Assembly (NCBI RefSeq): GCF_004331465.1
Contig: NZ_SJKB01000005.1
Coordinates: 186,001-250,000 of the forward strand
From: Kribbella pittospori
GTDB taxonomy: Bacteria > Actinomycetota > Actinomycetes > Propionibacteriales > Kribbellaceae
Reading direction: 5' to 3'
Length of the DNA stretch: 64,000 bases
This document shows, one piece after another, positions 51,191 to 59,408 of this stretch. The translations under genes and the position numbers were made by a program. Positions within the stretch are counted from its first letter, which is position 1; every line of letters begins with the position of its first letter. The notes under the pieces are model-generated. The model saw only the letters and a list, made by a program, of their open reading frames with translations. It was not told the DNA's origin and made no database searches.

Positions 51191-52075
51191 TCAACCCTTG
51201 AGGCCGGTGAAACCGACGCCTCGGACGATGTAGCGCTGGAAGACGACGAAGATCAGCAGCGGCGGGACGATCGCGATGAACATGCCGGCCAGCAGCAACG
51301 CCTGGTCCGCCGAGTTCGCCAGCCGGGGGAGTGCGACCGCGAGCGGCTGTCGTTCCGGATCGGTGATCACGATCAACGGCCAGAGGAAGTCCTTCCACGC
51401 CGTCATCACCGACAGCAGCGAGATCACCGCGAGCAGCGGACCGGACAGCGGCAGCACGATCCGCCAGAACACCCGGAACGCCCCGGCACCGTCGACCTCG
51501 GCGGCCTCGAACAACTCGCGCGGGATGGCGTCGAAGAACTGCTTGGCCAGCAGGATGTTGAAGGCATGTGCGCCGGCCGGCAGCCACACCGCCAGTGGTG
51601 TGTCGGTCAGCGACACGCCAAGGCCGGGAACGTTGAGCACGGTCAGGTAGAGGGCGACCATCGACACCGTCCCGGGGAGGAACAGTGTCGCCAGGATGCC
51701 GCCGTACACGACGCGGCCGAACCACGGTCGCAGGACCGAGAGCGCGTACCCGGCAGTCGTTGCCACGAGCAACTGGGTGAGCCACGATCCGCCGACCAGG
51801 ACCGCGGTGTTGACCAGGTAGTGGCCGATCTGCAGGGTCGACCACGCATCGGACATGTTGTGCCACTCGAACGTCTCCGGCCACAGCGACAGCGGATGCG
51901 CGAGCAGATCGGGCGTGGCCGAGATCGCGCTCTTCACCGTCCAGTACAGCGGCCCCGCACCGGCGACGACGACAGCGAGGACGAGCACGGTCTGCATGCC
52001 GCCCGACCACAGCCGGACCGGCGTACGACGGCGGTCCGCCGACGACAGCACGCCCCGGTCGGTCTGGGCGCTCAT
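51191..52075 (-). CDS. CUT1 sugar ABC transporter permease (MalG-like)
   Basis: A 294-residue permease with six helices, EAA loop FEAAEVDGAGAFRVFWRIV and tail RGVGFTGLKG. ATG at 52075 overlaps the stop of the partner permease (TGATG); an in-frame GTG 12 bases upstream is possible. It works with the product of 52075-53067. No ATPase gene is nearby. Confidence 0.92.
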   Translation of the reverse strand: MSAQTDRGVLSSADRRRTPVRLWSGGMQTVLVLAVVVAGAGPLYWTVKSAISATPDLLAHPLSLWPETFEWHNMSDAWSTLQIGHYLVNTAVLVGGSWLTQLLVATTAGYALSVLRPWFGRVVYGGILATLFLPGTVSMVALYLTVLNVPGLGVSLTDTPLAVWLPAGAHAFNILLAKQFFDAIPRELFEAAEVDGAGAFRVFWRIVLPLSGPLLAVISLLSVMTAWKDFLWPLIVITDPERQPLAVALPRLANSADQALLLAGMFIAIVPPLLIFVVFQRYIVRGVGFTGLKG

Positions 52076-53067
52076 CACTTGCTCCACGGCCGGGTGAGTC
52101 GCAGATACAGCGCGGAGACGAGACCGAGCACGATCGCCAGCAGGACACTCAGGGCGCCGGCCCGGCCGTAGTCGCCGTCGAGGAAGGCATACCGGTAGAT
52201 CAGCATCAGCACGCTGATCGTCGCATTCTCCGGCCCGCCGGCCGTCATCACGAACGGCTCCGTGAACACCTGGAAGGCGCCGATGATCTGCAGCAACAGC
52301 ATGAGCAGGAGGACACCGCGGATCTGGGGGAGTGCGATGTGCCAGACCCGGCGCAGGATCGAGGCACCGTCGATCTCAGCCGCGTCATACAACTCGGTGG
52401 ACACTCCGGCCAGCGCGGCCAGGTAGATGAGCACCGCACCACCGACGCCGGCCCAGGTCGCGGTGATCACCAGACCCGGCATCGCCCAGTGCTGGTCCTG
52501 CAGCCACAAGAACGGTCCGAGCCCGATCAGACCGAGCACGTGGTTGGCCAGCCCGGAGTCCGGGTCGTAGAACTGCTTCCACAGCAGGACCGAGACCACT
52601 GGCGGAACGACGACGGGCAGGTACACGAGCACCCGGAGCAGGCCGCCGAACCGGCGGATCTCCGACATCAGCAGCGCGACGAGGACGGGCAGCGGGAAGC
52701 CGATCAGCAGTGAGAGCGCGGTGAACCACAGCGTGTTCCGTACCGCGATCGGCAGCACCGGGTCGTCGAACAGACGGCCGAAGTTCGACCACCCTACCCA
52801 GGTGGCTGGCTCGACCAGGTTGGTCTGCTGGAACGCCAGCAGGGCACTCCGCAGGATCGGCCACCAGGAGAAGTAGCCGAACAGGAGCAGGGCCGGCAGC
52901 AGGAAGACGAGGGCGGCCAGGTTCAGCCGCCACGCCCTACTCAGCTGCGGTCCGGAGCGGCGGCGTGCGGTCGGCGGCGTACCGGCCCCGGACGGCGGCC
53001 GCCGCTCGCCATCCGGGATCGGTCGGTTGCCGGGGCGGGTGACTCCCTCGGCCTGGGCGGTCGACAT
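52075..53067 (-). CDS. CUT1 sugar ABC transporter permease (MalF-like)
   Basis: A 330-residue permease with a long polar Arg/Pro-rich N-terminal tail (about 45 residues), then helices beginning LAALVFLLPALLLFGYF. The EAA loop is YDAAEIDGASILRRVWHIA and VFTEPFVMTAGGPENAT the conserved late segment. ATG at 53067 has GGTGG upstream; a GTG at 53076 is an alternative directly after the binding-protein stop. Confidence 0.92.
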   Translation of the reverse strand: MSTAQAEGVTRPGNRPIPDGERRPPSGAGTPPTARRRSGPQLSRAWRLNLAALVFLLPALLLFGYFSWWPILRSALLAFQQTNLVEPATWVGWSNFGRLFDDPVLPIAVRNTLWFTALSLLIGFPLPVLVALLMSEIRRFGGLLRVLVYLPVVVPPVVSVLLWKQFYDPDSGLANHVLGLIGLGPFLWLQDQHWAMPGLVITATWAGVGGAVLIYLAALAGVSTELYDAAEIDGASILRRVWHIALPQIRGVLLLMLLLQIIGAFQVFTEPFVMTAGGPENATISVLMLIYRYAFLDGDYGRAGALSVLLAIVLGLVSALYLRLTRPWSK

Positions 53068-53076
53068 CCGGACCAC

Positions 53077-54459
53077 CTAATGCTGCTGCAGGATCGAGTC
53101 GACGTGTCCACTCGCTGTCTTGAGCAGCGCCGGGATGTCGGCGTTCTGCCTGGTCAGTGCTGCCTGCACCACCGGGTCGAGAGCGGCGTACACATCCTGC
53201 GATCCGACCGGCGGCTCGGGAACCAGTTTGAGCTTGGCGGTGCCGTCGACGTACGGCTGGAAGTGTGCGGTGGTGACGTTGACGTACGGCTTGATGGCCG
53301 CGTCGACCTTGGCCACGACGGACTGGTCGTAGATCGGCAGTCCGGGGACACCGACCGGCAGCTTGTCGGCCGCATTCGCCTTCGCCTGCGCGGCGGCGAT
53401 GTCAGGATCGTAGGCGGGCTTGAGGTACTGGAACTCCATCCACTTCACCGCGGCGGCGCGCTGGTCCGCCGTAGCCTTCGCGCTGACCATCAGCACGGTG
53501 CCGCCAATCAGCGTGGCGTTGCCTGCGCCCTGCGGCAATGCGGCCGCTCCGAAGTCCTCGGCCTTGCCCTTGTAGAGCGACAGATAGCTGCCGTACGCCG
53601 AGGGGCCGTTGATCTGCATGCCGATCTTGCCGGCCGCGAACTGAGGTGCGATGTCCTCGGACTTGCGCAGCATGTTCGTGCCGAGCGAGTTGTCCTCGAA
53701 CCGCATCGCGTGCAGCAGATTGAGCGCTTGGGCGGTGGCGTCGCCGTCGGTGAACCCGGCCGCCTGCTTGTCGCCGTTCTGCTTCTCGATCGTGCCGCCG
53801 TTGGCGTACGTCATCGCGGTCAGGTGCCAGCCGCCGCCGTTGTTGATCGACATCGGGGCGTAACCGATCTGGCCGGTGCGGTCGTGGATCTGCTTGGCGT
53901 CGGCACGGAACTCGTCCCAGGTCGCCGGTGGCTTGTCCGGGTCGAGGCCGGCCGCGGCGAACAGTTTGCGGTTGTACAGCAGGCCGAGCGCGTACATCGA
54001 CTCCGGCAGGCCGTAGATCTTGCCGTCCCGGCTCAGGGTGTCCATGATCCGCGGGTCCAGGGCGGCGTACTCCGGCAGTGCCTTGGCCTCGGCGCTGATG
54101 TCGGCGACCTGCTTGCGGTCGATCAGGCCGGGCGGCTCGGTGAGTGGGATCTCGAGCACCGTCTCGGCGCGGCCGCCGGCCATCTTGGCGGCGAAGGTCT
54201 GGACGTCCCAGGGCGCGTCGGACGGCTCGATGTGGATGGTCGGATTGGCCTTCTCGAACTCGGCGACCCGGTCCAGGAACGCCTGCCGGGTGGCGGCCTT
54301 GGTCGCCGGTGGCAGGCCCATGACGGAGATCGTCACCTTGCCGTCGCCCGAGCCTCCCGAGCCGGAATCGCCGGACTTGCCGCAACCGGCCAGGCCGGTG
54401 CCGAGGGCAACGACCAGGGTGCCGGCGGCCAGCCGGCCGAATGTTGTGTTGACGCGCAT
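53077..54459 (-). CDS. Sugar ABC transporter substrate-binding lipoprotein
   Basis: A 460-residue lipoprotein: signal TFGRLAAGTLVVALGTGLAGC (given to the lipobox LAGC in part), Ser/Gly linker, then the type I SBP fold (KVTISVMGLPPATKAA, IYGLPESMYALGLLYNRKLF). ATG at 54459 follows GGAGGCATCTG. It is the first gene of the reverse unit to 48480. Its upstream region contains the exact shared operator word, so its expression should be tied to the GntR protein at 47711. Confidence 0.92.
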   Translation of the reverse strand: MRVNTTFGRLAAGTLVVALGTGLAGCGKSGDSGSGGSGDGKVTISVMGLPPATKAATRQAFLDRVAEFEKANPTIHIEPSDAPWDVQTFAAKMAGGRAETVLEIPLTEPPGLIDRKQVADISAEAKALPEYAALDPRIMDTLSRDGKIYGLPESMYALGLLYNRKLFAAAGLDPDKPPATWDEFRADAKQIHDRTGQIGYAPMSINNGGGWHLTAMTYANGGTIEKQNGDKQAAGFTDGDATAQALNLLHAMRFEDNSLGTNMLRKSEDIAPQFAAGKIGMQINGPSAYGSYLSLYKGKAEDFGAAALPQGAGNATLIGGTVLMVSAKATADQRAAAVKWMEFQYLKPAYDPDIAAAQAKANAADKLPVGVPGLPIYDQSVVAKVDAAIKPYVNVTTAHFQPYVDGTAKLKLVPEPPVGSQDVYAALDPVVQAALTRQNADIPALLKTASGHVDSILQQH

Positions 54460-54529
54460 CAGATGCCTCCGTGCTGAGTGCGGATGACGGGCGGCTGTCG
54501 CGCGGACGGAATCATCGGGCTGCGCCACC

Positions 54530-54548
54530 ATGGTAACGTACTACCATA
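54530..54548. promoter_or_regulatory. Shared operator word in inverted-repeat form before the importer operon
   Basis: GTACTACCATA at 54538-54548 is an exact reverse copy of TATGGTAGTAC. With the sequence just before it, it forms ATGGTA-ACGTAC-TACCAT (54530-54547), an inverted repeat with 6-base arms. It lies 71 bases upstream of the binding protein start. This copy supports a dimeric regulator and gives the clearest idea of the full operator. Confidence 0.7.
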
Positions 54549-54586
54549 CATGTGACGGTCCAGGGAAGCTTCCGGCCGGCGACGGC

Positions 54587-55471
54587 CTACAGATCGAAGC
54601 GGGTCAAGGTCACTCGCGTGTGCCATTCCTCGCCAGCGGGGAGCAGCGGTGTCGCGGCCAGATCGTCGTCGGGCAGCACGTTGGACGGCTCGACTCCCAC
54701 GACGTACGCGCGCCCGAACCAGGGGAACTCGCGGATGCGGTGAACCTCCTGCCACAGCCAGGCGTGCGGCAGCACCGCCGAGTCCCAGCTCAGCCGTACG
54801 CCGAACCCGACCGTCGGGCTGCTGATCGAAACCCAGGCGTCGTCGAAGCCGGTCAGTCCGGCGAAGAACGAGCGCTGGTCGTCGGGGCCTGGGATCACCT
54901 GGAGGTCTGCGATCTCGTCGTACCCGTCGGCCACGACCAGGTGCCGGGCGCTGGTTTCGAGCCGGCAGTGGCCGTCGAGGAACGGAGCGCCGAAGCCTGC
55001 GTGCTGGACGCACATGACGGGCACCGTCACGGGCGAGGTGTTCCGGATGTGGTCGGTGACCACGAGCGTCATGCCGTCCAGAACGATCTCCCGAACGAGG
55101 CGCAGCGGCGCCGTGACCAGGTCGACGGTCAGCCGGGCGCTGTCCGGCGTACTCTCCTCGACGGCCCAGCCGACCAGTGCGGCCTCGCCGTGGAATCCGC
55201 GTCGTACGCCGCCGTGCTCGCGCTCCGGTCCGGCGTTGGGCACCAGCAACTGCCAGCCGCCGGGATACCGAGCCAGCCAGTCGACCTGGCTGTCTCCCGT
55301 CGCCGTGATGGTCGCCGGGTCGCGCCAACCCCACGGTGTGCGAAACAGTACGTCGACGCCTGTCCGGCGGTCGATCACCGAGTAGATGTCCGCGCCCTTG
55401 CCGGGCAGCACGACCACCTCGAGGTGCTCGTTGCGCAGGACCAGGGTGGCGTCGGGTGGTGGTTCAGTCAT
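54587..55471 (-). CDS. Aldose 1-epimerase-like protein
   Basis: A 294-residue member of the galactose mutarotase fold (beta-sandwich). Relevant residues are in RRGFHGEAALVGW (conserved His), MCVQHAGFGAPFL (the catalytic His region) and FPWFGRAYVVGVEPSN (the catalytic Glu). It may interconvert anomers or bind sugar acids; this DUF4432-like branch is not well characterised. It follows the SMP-30 gene by three bases and is the second gene of that reverse unit. Confidence 0.82.
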   Translation of the reverse strand: MTEPPPDATLVLRNEHLEVVVLPGKGADIYSVIDRRTGVDVLFRTPWGWRDPATITATGDSQVDWLARYPGGWQLLVPNAGPEREHGGVRRGFHGEAALVGWAVEESTPDSARLTVDLVTAPLRLVREIVLDGMTLVVTDHIRNTSPVTVPVMCVQHAGFGAPFLDGHCRLETSARHLVVADGYDEIADLQVIPGPDDQRSFFAGLTGFDDAWVSISSPTVGFGVRLSWDSAVLPHAWLWQEVHRIREFPWFGRAYVVGVEPSNVLPDDDLAATPLLPAGEEWHTRVTLTRFDL

Positions 55472-55474
55472 CGG

Positions 55475-56302
55475 CTATCCCTTGAACGGCACGGTCGGCA
55501 GGCCGGTCGTGCCGAGGTTGCTGACGATCAGTACCGAGCCGTCGAGAGTGGGGTCGGCAAGCCCTGCGCGGGCCGATGTCACACACAGCAGGTCCAGGTC
55601 CGGACCGGCGAAGGCGCACGAGCTCGGCTGAACTACTGGCACCGGCAATGTGCTGAGCACCTCGCCGTCCGCAGTCATCCGGATCAGTCTCCCTCCACCC
55701 CACAACGCGATCCACAGGCAGCCGGCGGCATCGACACACAAGCCGTCGGGAACGTCATCGTGGCTGAATTGGTGCACCAGGCGCCGGCGGGTGAGTCCGT
55801 CGTCGACCACGTCGAAGGCGCTGATCTCCTGCTCGGCGGAGTCGACGAGATAGAACGTTCTGCCGTCCAGACTCCAGTCGAGGCCGTTCGGCTGAGTCAG
55901 CCCGTCGAGTACGACGTGCGTGGACCAGCCGGCGTCGAGTAGATGTAGTGCGCCCTTGCCGGGGGCGAAGTCCATCGCAGTACTCCCCGCCCAGAACCGG
56001 CCGCGGCGATCGCACTTGGCATCGTTCATCCGGATGCCCTCGCCGAGGATGTGCCGCCGTACCACCAAGCTGTCGTCGACCTCGGCGAAACCCTCGGTGA
56101 CGGCGGCGACGAAACCACCCGTAGTGCGGGGAGCCGCAGCGCCGACGAGCGTCGGCACGGTGACGGTGGTCGTCGCGCCGGAGTCCAGATCGCTGGTGTG
56201 GATCTGCCCGGCGAGGATGTCGACCCAGTGCAGTCGATTCGCAGTCGCGTCCCACACGGGGCCTTCACCGACGCGGGCGTTTGCTCGAACTGCGACCCGC
56301 AT
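55475..56302 (-). CDS. SMP-30/gluconolactonase-family lactonase
   Basis: A 275-residue six-bladed beta-propeller hydrolase that opens aldonolactones. The metal ligands of the family are visible: Glu in ARVGEGPVWD, Asn in GIRMNDAKCD, Asn in GLTQPNGLDWS and Asp in DVPDGLCVD. ATG at 56302 is chosen as it directly precedes the propeller start; an upstream ATG at 56356 overlaps the operator-like repeat. It diverges from the SDR gene, so a sugar dehydrogenase and a lactonase share one control region, the usual arrangement for oxidative sugar breakdown. Confidence 0.9.
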   Translation of the reverse strand: MRVAVRANARVGEGPVWDATANRLHWVDILAGQIHTSDLDSGATTTVTVPTLVGAAAPRTTGGFVAAVTEGFAEVDDSLVVRRHILGEGIRMNDAKCDRRGRFWAGSTAMDFAPGKGALHLLDAGWSTHVVLDGLTQPNGLDWSLDGRTFYLVDSAEQEISAFDVVDDGLTRRRLVHQFSHDDVPDGLCVDAAGCLWIALWGGGRLIRMTADGEVLSTLPVPVVQPSSCAFAGPDLDLLCVTSARAGLADPTLDGSVLIVSNLGTTGLPTVPFKG

Positions 56303-56345
56303 GGTCGCGCCGCCCAGTTCCGCAGGTTGTCGCACAACTAGAATG

Positions 56346-56357
56346 CTTGCATACAAG
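56346..56357. promoter_or_regulatory. GntR-like operator between lactonase and SDR operons
   Basis: CTTG-CATA-CAAG is an inverted repeat close to the TTGTATACAA type bound by FCD-GntR regulators. It lies 44 bases before the lactonase start and 52 before the SDR start. It differs from the TATGGTAGTAC word, so a different regulator, perhaps encoded outside the window, is likely. Confidence 0.5.
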
Positions 56358-56408
56358 TATCTCAGTGCCTAGAGTGTTTCCCCGACCCGTCGACCCTAGG
56401 TGGCATGC

Positions 56409-57143
56409 ATGGATCGCTTCGCCGACCGCTGCGCCCTCGTCACCGGTGCCGGCTCCGGCATCGGCCAGCAGATCACCCAGCAACTGCTCGACGAAGGCGC
56501 CCGGGTCGTGGGTGCCGACCTCGATCCGGCCGGTGTGCCGGAGGGTGCGATCGCGCTACGAGCCGACGTGAGTGACGAGGCCGAGGTGCGTGAGCTGGTC
56601 CGGGCCGCGGGTGCGGAGCTGGGCCGGATCGATGCCCTGTTCAACAATGCCGGCATCGGCTCGACGACGAACGTGCTGGAGTCGACGGTCGACGAGTGGG
56701 ACCGCGTCTTCGCGGTCAACGTGCGTGGGGTCTTCCTCTGCACCAAGGAGGTTCTGCCGCAGATGCTCTCGCGCGGTGGCGGCGTCATCGTCAACACCGC
56801 ATCGGTCGCCGGAATGATCGGCCTGCGCGATCGTGCGTCGTACTGCGCCAGTAAAGGTGCGGTGATCGCGCTGACCAAGCAGATCGCCGTGCAGTGGGCT
56901 GGTGACGGGATCCGGTGCAACTGCGTCTGCCCCGGGACCGTCGACTCGCCATGGGTCGCGCGACTGACCGCGAGCGCGCCCGATCCGGCGGCCCGCCGGG
57001 AGGAGCTGATTGCGCGGCAGCCGCTCGGCCGGCTGGGCCGGACCGACGAGGTCGCGGCGGCTGCGTTGTATCTGGCCAGTGACGACGCGGCGTTCGTGAC
57101 CGGTACGGCGCTGGTCATCGACGGCGGCATTGTCGCGGCATGA
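56409..57143 (+). CDS. Short-chain dehydrogenase/reductase (sugar dehydrogenase-like)
   Basis: A 244-residue classical SDR. The cofactor motif is TGAGSGIG (residues 12-19), Asp37 after strand 2 (GADLD) indicates NAD, NNAG is at 79-82, and the catalytic Ser132, Tyr145 and Lys149 are in place. The C-terminal YLASDDAAFVTGTALVIDGG is typical. It probably oxidises a sugar to a lactone. ATG at 56409 is preferred; an in-frame GTG at 56400 is also possible. The gene overlaps the kinase gene by four bases. Confidence 0.9.
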   Translation: MDRFADRCALVTGAGSGIGQQITQQLLDEGARVVGADLDPAGVPEGAIALRADVSDEAEVRELVRAAGAELGRIDALFNNAGIGSTTNVLESTVDEWDRVFAVNVRGVFLCTKEVLPQMLSRGGGVIVNTASVAGMIGLRDRASYCASKGAVIALTKQIAVQWAGDGIRCNCVCPGTVDSPWVARLTASAPDPAARREELIARQPLGRLGRTDEVAAAALYLASDDAAFVTGTALVIDGGIVAA

Positions 57144-58126
57144 CACTGACGGACGGGCTGTCCGTCGACACGGTGGCCGGCTATCTGCGTGATCGTCGCG
57201 TCATCGGTTCCGCGCCGGTCGTTGCCGAGCCGCTCCTGGGAGGGGTGTCGAACGAGGTGCTGGCCGTCACCGGCGACGGGGTCGACCTGGTCGTCAAGCA
57301 GGCGTTGTCCAGGCTGCGGGTCGAGCAGGAGTGGAATGCGGACCCGCGCCGCATCCTCACCGAGGCGGCTGCGCTGCTGATCGCCGCGAAGATCCGGCCG
57401 GACGACGTACCGACAGTCCTCGATGTGGACAGGTCAGCGATGACTCTGACGCTCGGACGGGCGGATCGGTCGTTGCGGAACTGGAAGGACGACCTGCTGG
57501 CGGGGACGATCGACCGGCGTACGGGCGAACGGTTGGCGGCCGCGTTGGCGGCGTGGCACACTGCGACCGCGGGTCAGCCGCAGTTGTGCGACGAGTTCGG
57601 CACCGCCGGCTTCGTCGAGCTGCGGATCGATCCGTTCCACCGGGTTGTCGCCCGGCGGCACCCGACCCTCGCGGCGCGGATCGACGAACTCGCCGACAGC
57701 CTGTTGACCGAGCGGTTGTGCCTGGTCCACGGTGACTTCTCGCCGAAGAACGTGCTTGCTGCCGGCAACAAGGTCTGTGTGCTCGACTGGGAGGTCGCAC
57801 ACTACGGCGACCCGGTGTTCGATCTCGCGTTCCTGCAGGCCCATCTCCTTCTGAAGGCGGTCCATCGCCCGGCCGATCGAGCTGCTTACAGATCCCTGGC
57901 GATCGGCTTCCTGGAGGAGTACGGCGCGTTGGTCGATCCTGTGTTGCGCCGACCCGATGACTACCTCGCTGCTCAGACGGCGTGCCTGCTGCTCGCGCGG
58001 GTGGACGGCAAGTCGCCGGCGGCGTACCTGACTCCATCGGAACGCGACCGGGTTCGTGACCTCGCGGTTGATGCGCTGACCCGACGGCCGAGCATTGTTG
58101 AGCTGTGGGACGGTGTCGATGGCTGA
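57140..58126 (+). CDS. APH-fold small-molecule kinase
   Basis: A 328-residue kinase of the aminoglycoside phosphotransferase fold, akin to methylthioribose or choline/fructosamine-type kinases. A Lys in VDLVVKQALSRLR should bind ATP. The catalytic loop is HGDFSPKN (His197, Asp199, Asn204) and the metal Asp216 is in LDWEVAHYGDPVFDL. The sequence PRRILTEAAALLIAAKI in the N-lobe carries the conserved Glu. It lies between an SDR and an enolase paralogue with overlaps on both sides, so its substrate is more likely a sugar or sugar acid than an antibiotic. Confidence 0.88.
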   Translation: MTLTDGLSVDTVAGYLRDRRVIGSAPVVAEPLLGGVSNEVLAVTGDGVDLVVKQALSRLRVEQEWNADPRRILTEAAALLIAAKIRPDDVPTVLDVDRSAMTLTLGRADRSLRNWKDDLLAGTIDRRTGERLAAALAAWHTATAGQPQLCDEFGTAGFVELRIDPFHRVVARRHPTLAARIDELADSLLTERLCLVHGDFSPKNVLAAGNKVCVLDWEVAHYGDPVFDLAFLQAHLLLKAVHRPADRAAYRSLAIGFLEEYGALVDPVLRRPDDYLAAQTACLLLARVDGKSPAAYLTPSERDRVRDLAVDALTRRPSIVELWDGVDG

Positions 58127-59384
58127 CCGGCGGATCGCGGGCGTGTATGCCTGGGAGGCGTTCGACTCGAGGGGCAATCCGACCGTTGGTTGTGAGGTCG
58201 TGCTCTCCGACGGTGCGAGTGGCAGTGCGACCGTGCCGAGCGGGGCGTCGACCGGCGCGCACGAGGCGGTCGAGTTGCGCGACGGCGGGACGCGGTACGG
58301 CGGCAAGGGTGTGGCCAGTGCGGTCACGAATGTGACCGGTCCACTCGCTGCGGCAGTCACGGGCATTGACGCCGGCGATCAGCGCCGGGTCGACGCGGCG
58401 CTGCGGGAGGCCGACGGCACGACCGACCTCAGCCGTCTCGGGGCCAATGCGGTGCTGGGTGTGTCGTTGTCGGCGGCGATCGCGTATGCGAGTTCGATCC
58501 GGCAGCCGCTGCACGCCGCGGTCGCCGAAGGGGACGACGTACCGCTGTTGCCTATGCCGATGGTCAACATCCTGTCCGGCGGTGCACATGCTGATGGTGC
58601 GCTCGATATCCAGGACGTGCTCGTCGTACCGGTCGGTGCCGAGTCGTTCCGCGAAGCCATCGAGTGGGCTTGGCGGGTGCGTCGCGGCACGGTCGAGGCC
58701 GCGGAGGCGCGCGGACTGCCCGCACATCTGGTCGCGGACGAGGGCGGTCTTGGTCTGCGCCTTGGTGGCAACCGGGATGCGTTAGAGCTGGTTGCCGAGG
58801 GCATTGACCGCTCCGGCCTGCGAAGCGGTGACGAGGCCGCGATCGCTATCGACGTCGCCGCCAGCACGTTCGCTGAAGACGGCGGCTATGAGCTGCGTAC
58901 GGAGGGGCGTCGGCTGACCGCAGATGAGCTGGTCTCGGCGCTCGCCGGGTGGGTGGCGGACTTTCCGATCGTCTCGCTCGAGGATGTGCTGGGGGAGGAC
59001 GACTGGGACGGCTGGCGTCAGGCCGGTAAGAGGCTCGGCGGTGTCCAGTTGCTGGGTGACGACCTGTTCGTGACGAACACCGCACGGCTGAGGCGAGGCG
59101 TCGACGAGCAGATCGCCAACGCCGTACTGGTCAAGCCGAACCAGGTCGGAACGCTCAGCGATGCCCTGGACGTCGTCCGCCTCGCCCAGCACTCCGGCTA
59201 CGCCACCGTGCTGTCGGCCAGGTCCGGCGACACCGAGGACCACTGGCTGGCCGATCTCGCCGTCGGCTGGCGAACCGGCCAGATCAAGGTCGGCTCGACC
59301 ACCCGCTCCGAGCGAACCGCCAAGTGGAACCGCCTACTGAGAATCGAGGCCGGCCCCGCTCCCACCACCTTCGCCACCTGGTGA
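58119..59384 (+). CDS. Enolase paralogue with altered active site
   Basis: A 421-residue full-length enolase homologue (normal 420-435). The phosphate/metal loop VPSGASTGAHEA, the metal residues in IDVAAS, SLEDVLGEDDW and GDDLF, the base Lys339 (VKPNQVGT), His157 and Glu208 are retained, as is Arg368-Ser. Two catalytic positions differ from glycolytic enolase: Asp166 replaces the Glu of DIQEF (yeast Glu168) and Ala367 replaces the His of SHRSGETED (yeast His373). It should still bind a 2-phospho acid but probably not 2-phosphoglycerate. ATG at 58119 overlaps the kinase by eight bases. It is not near any glycolytic gene. Confidence 0.88.
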   Translation: MADRRIAGVYAWEAFDSRGNPTVGCEVVLSDGASGSATVPSGASTGAHEAVELRDGGTRYGGKGVASAVTNVTGPLAAAVTGIDAGDQRRVDAALREADGTTDLSRLGANAVLGVSLSAAIAYASSIRQPLHAAVAEGDDVPLLPMPMVNILSGGAHADGALDIQDVLVVPVGAESFREAIEWAWRVRRGTVEAAEARGLPAHLVADEGGLGLRLGGNRDALELVAEGIDRSGLRSGDEAAIAIDVAASTFAEDGGYELRTEGRRLTADELVSALAGWVADFPIVSLEDVLGEDDWDGWRQAGKRLGGVQLLGDDLFVTNTARLRRGVDEQIANAVLVKPNQVGTLSDALDVVRLAQHSGYATVLSARSGDTEDHWLADLAVGWRTGQIKVGSTTRSERTAKWNRLLRIEAGPAPTTFATW

Positions 59385-59408
59385 TCGATGGTTCGGGGCC
59401 GGCCCACA

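Noticed and set aside
57140..58126. Antibiotic resistance (aminoglycoside phosphotransferase)
   Set aside because: The fold is shared, but tight coupling with sugar genes and the methylthioribose-kinase-like motifs make a metabolic kinase more likely.
59385..59408. GGGCCGGCCC as terminator between enolase and permease genes
   Set aside because: Self-complementary without a loop and without a T-run; such G/C palindromes are frequent by chance in this base composition.
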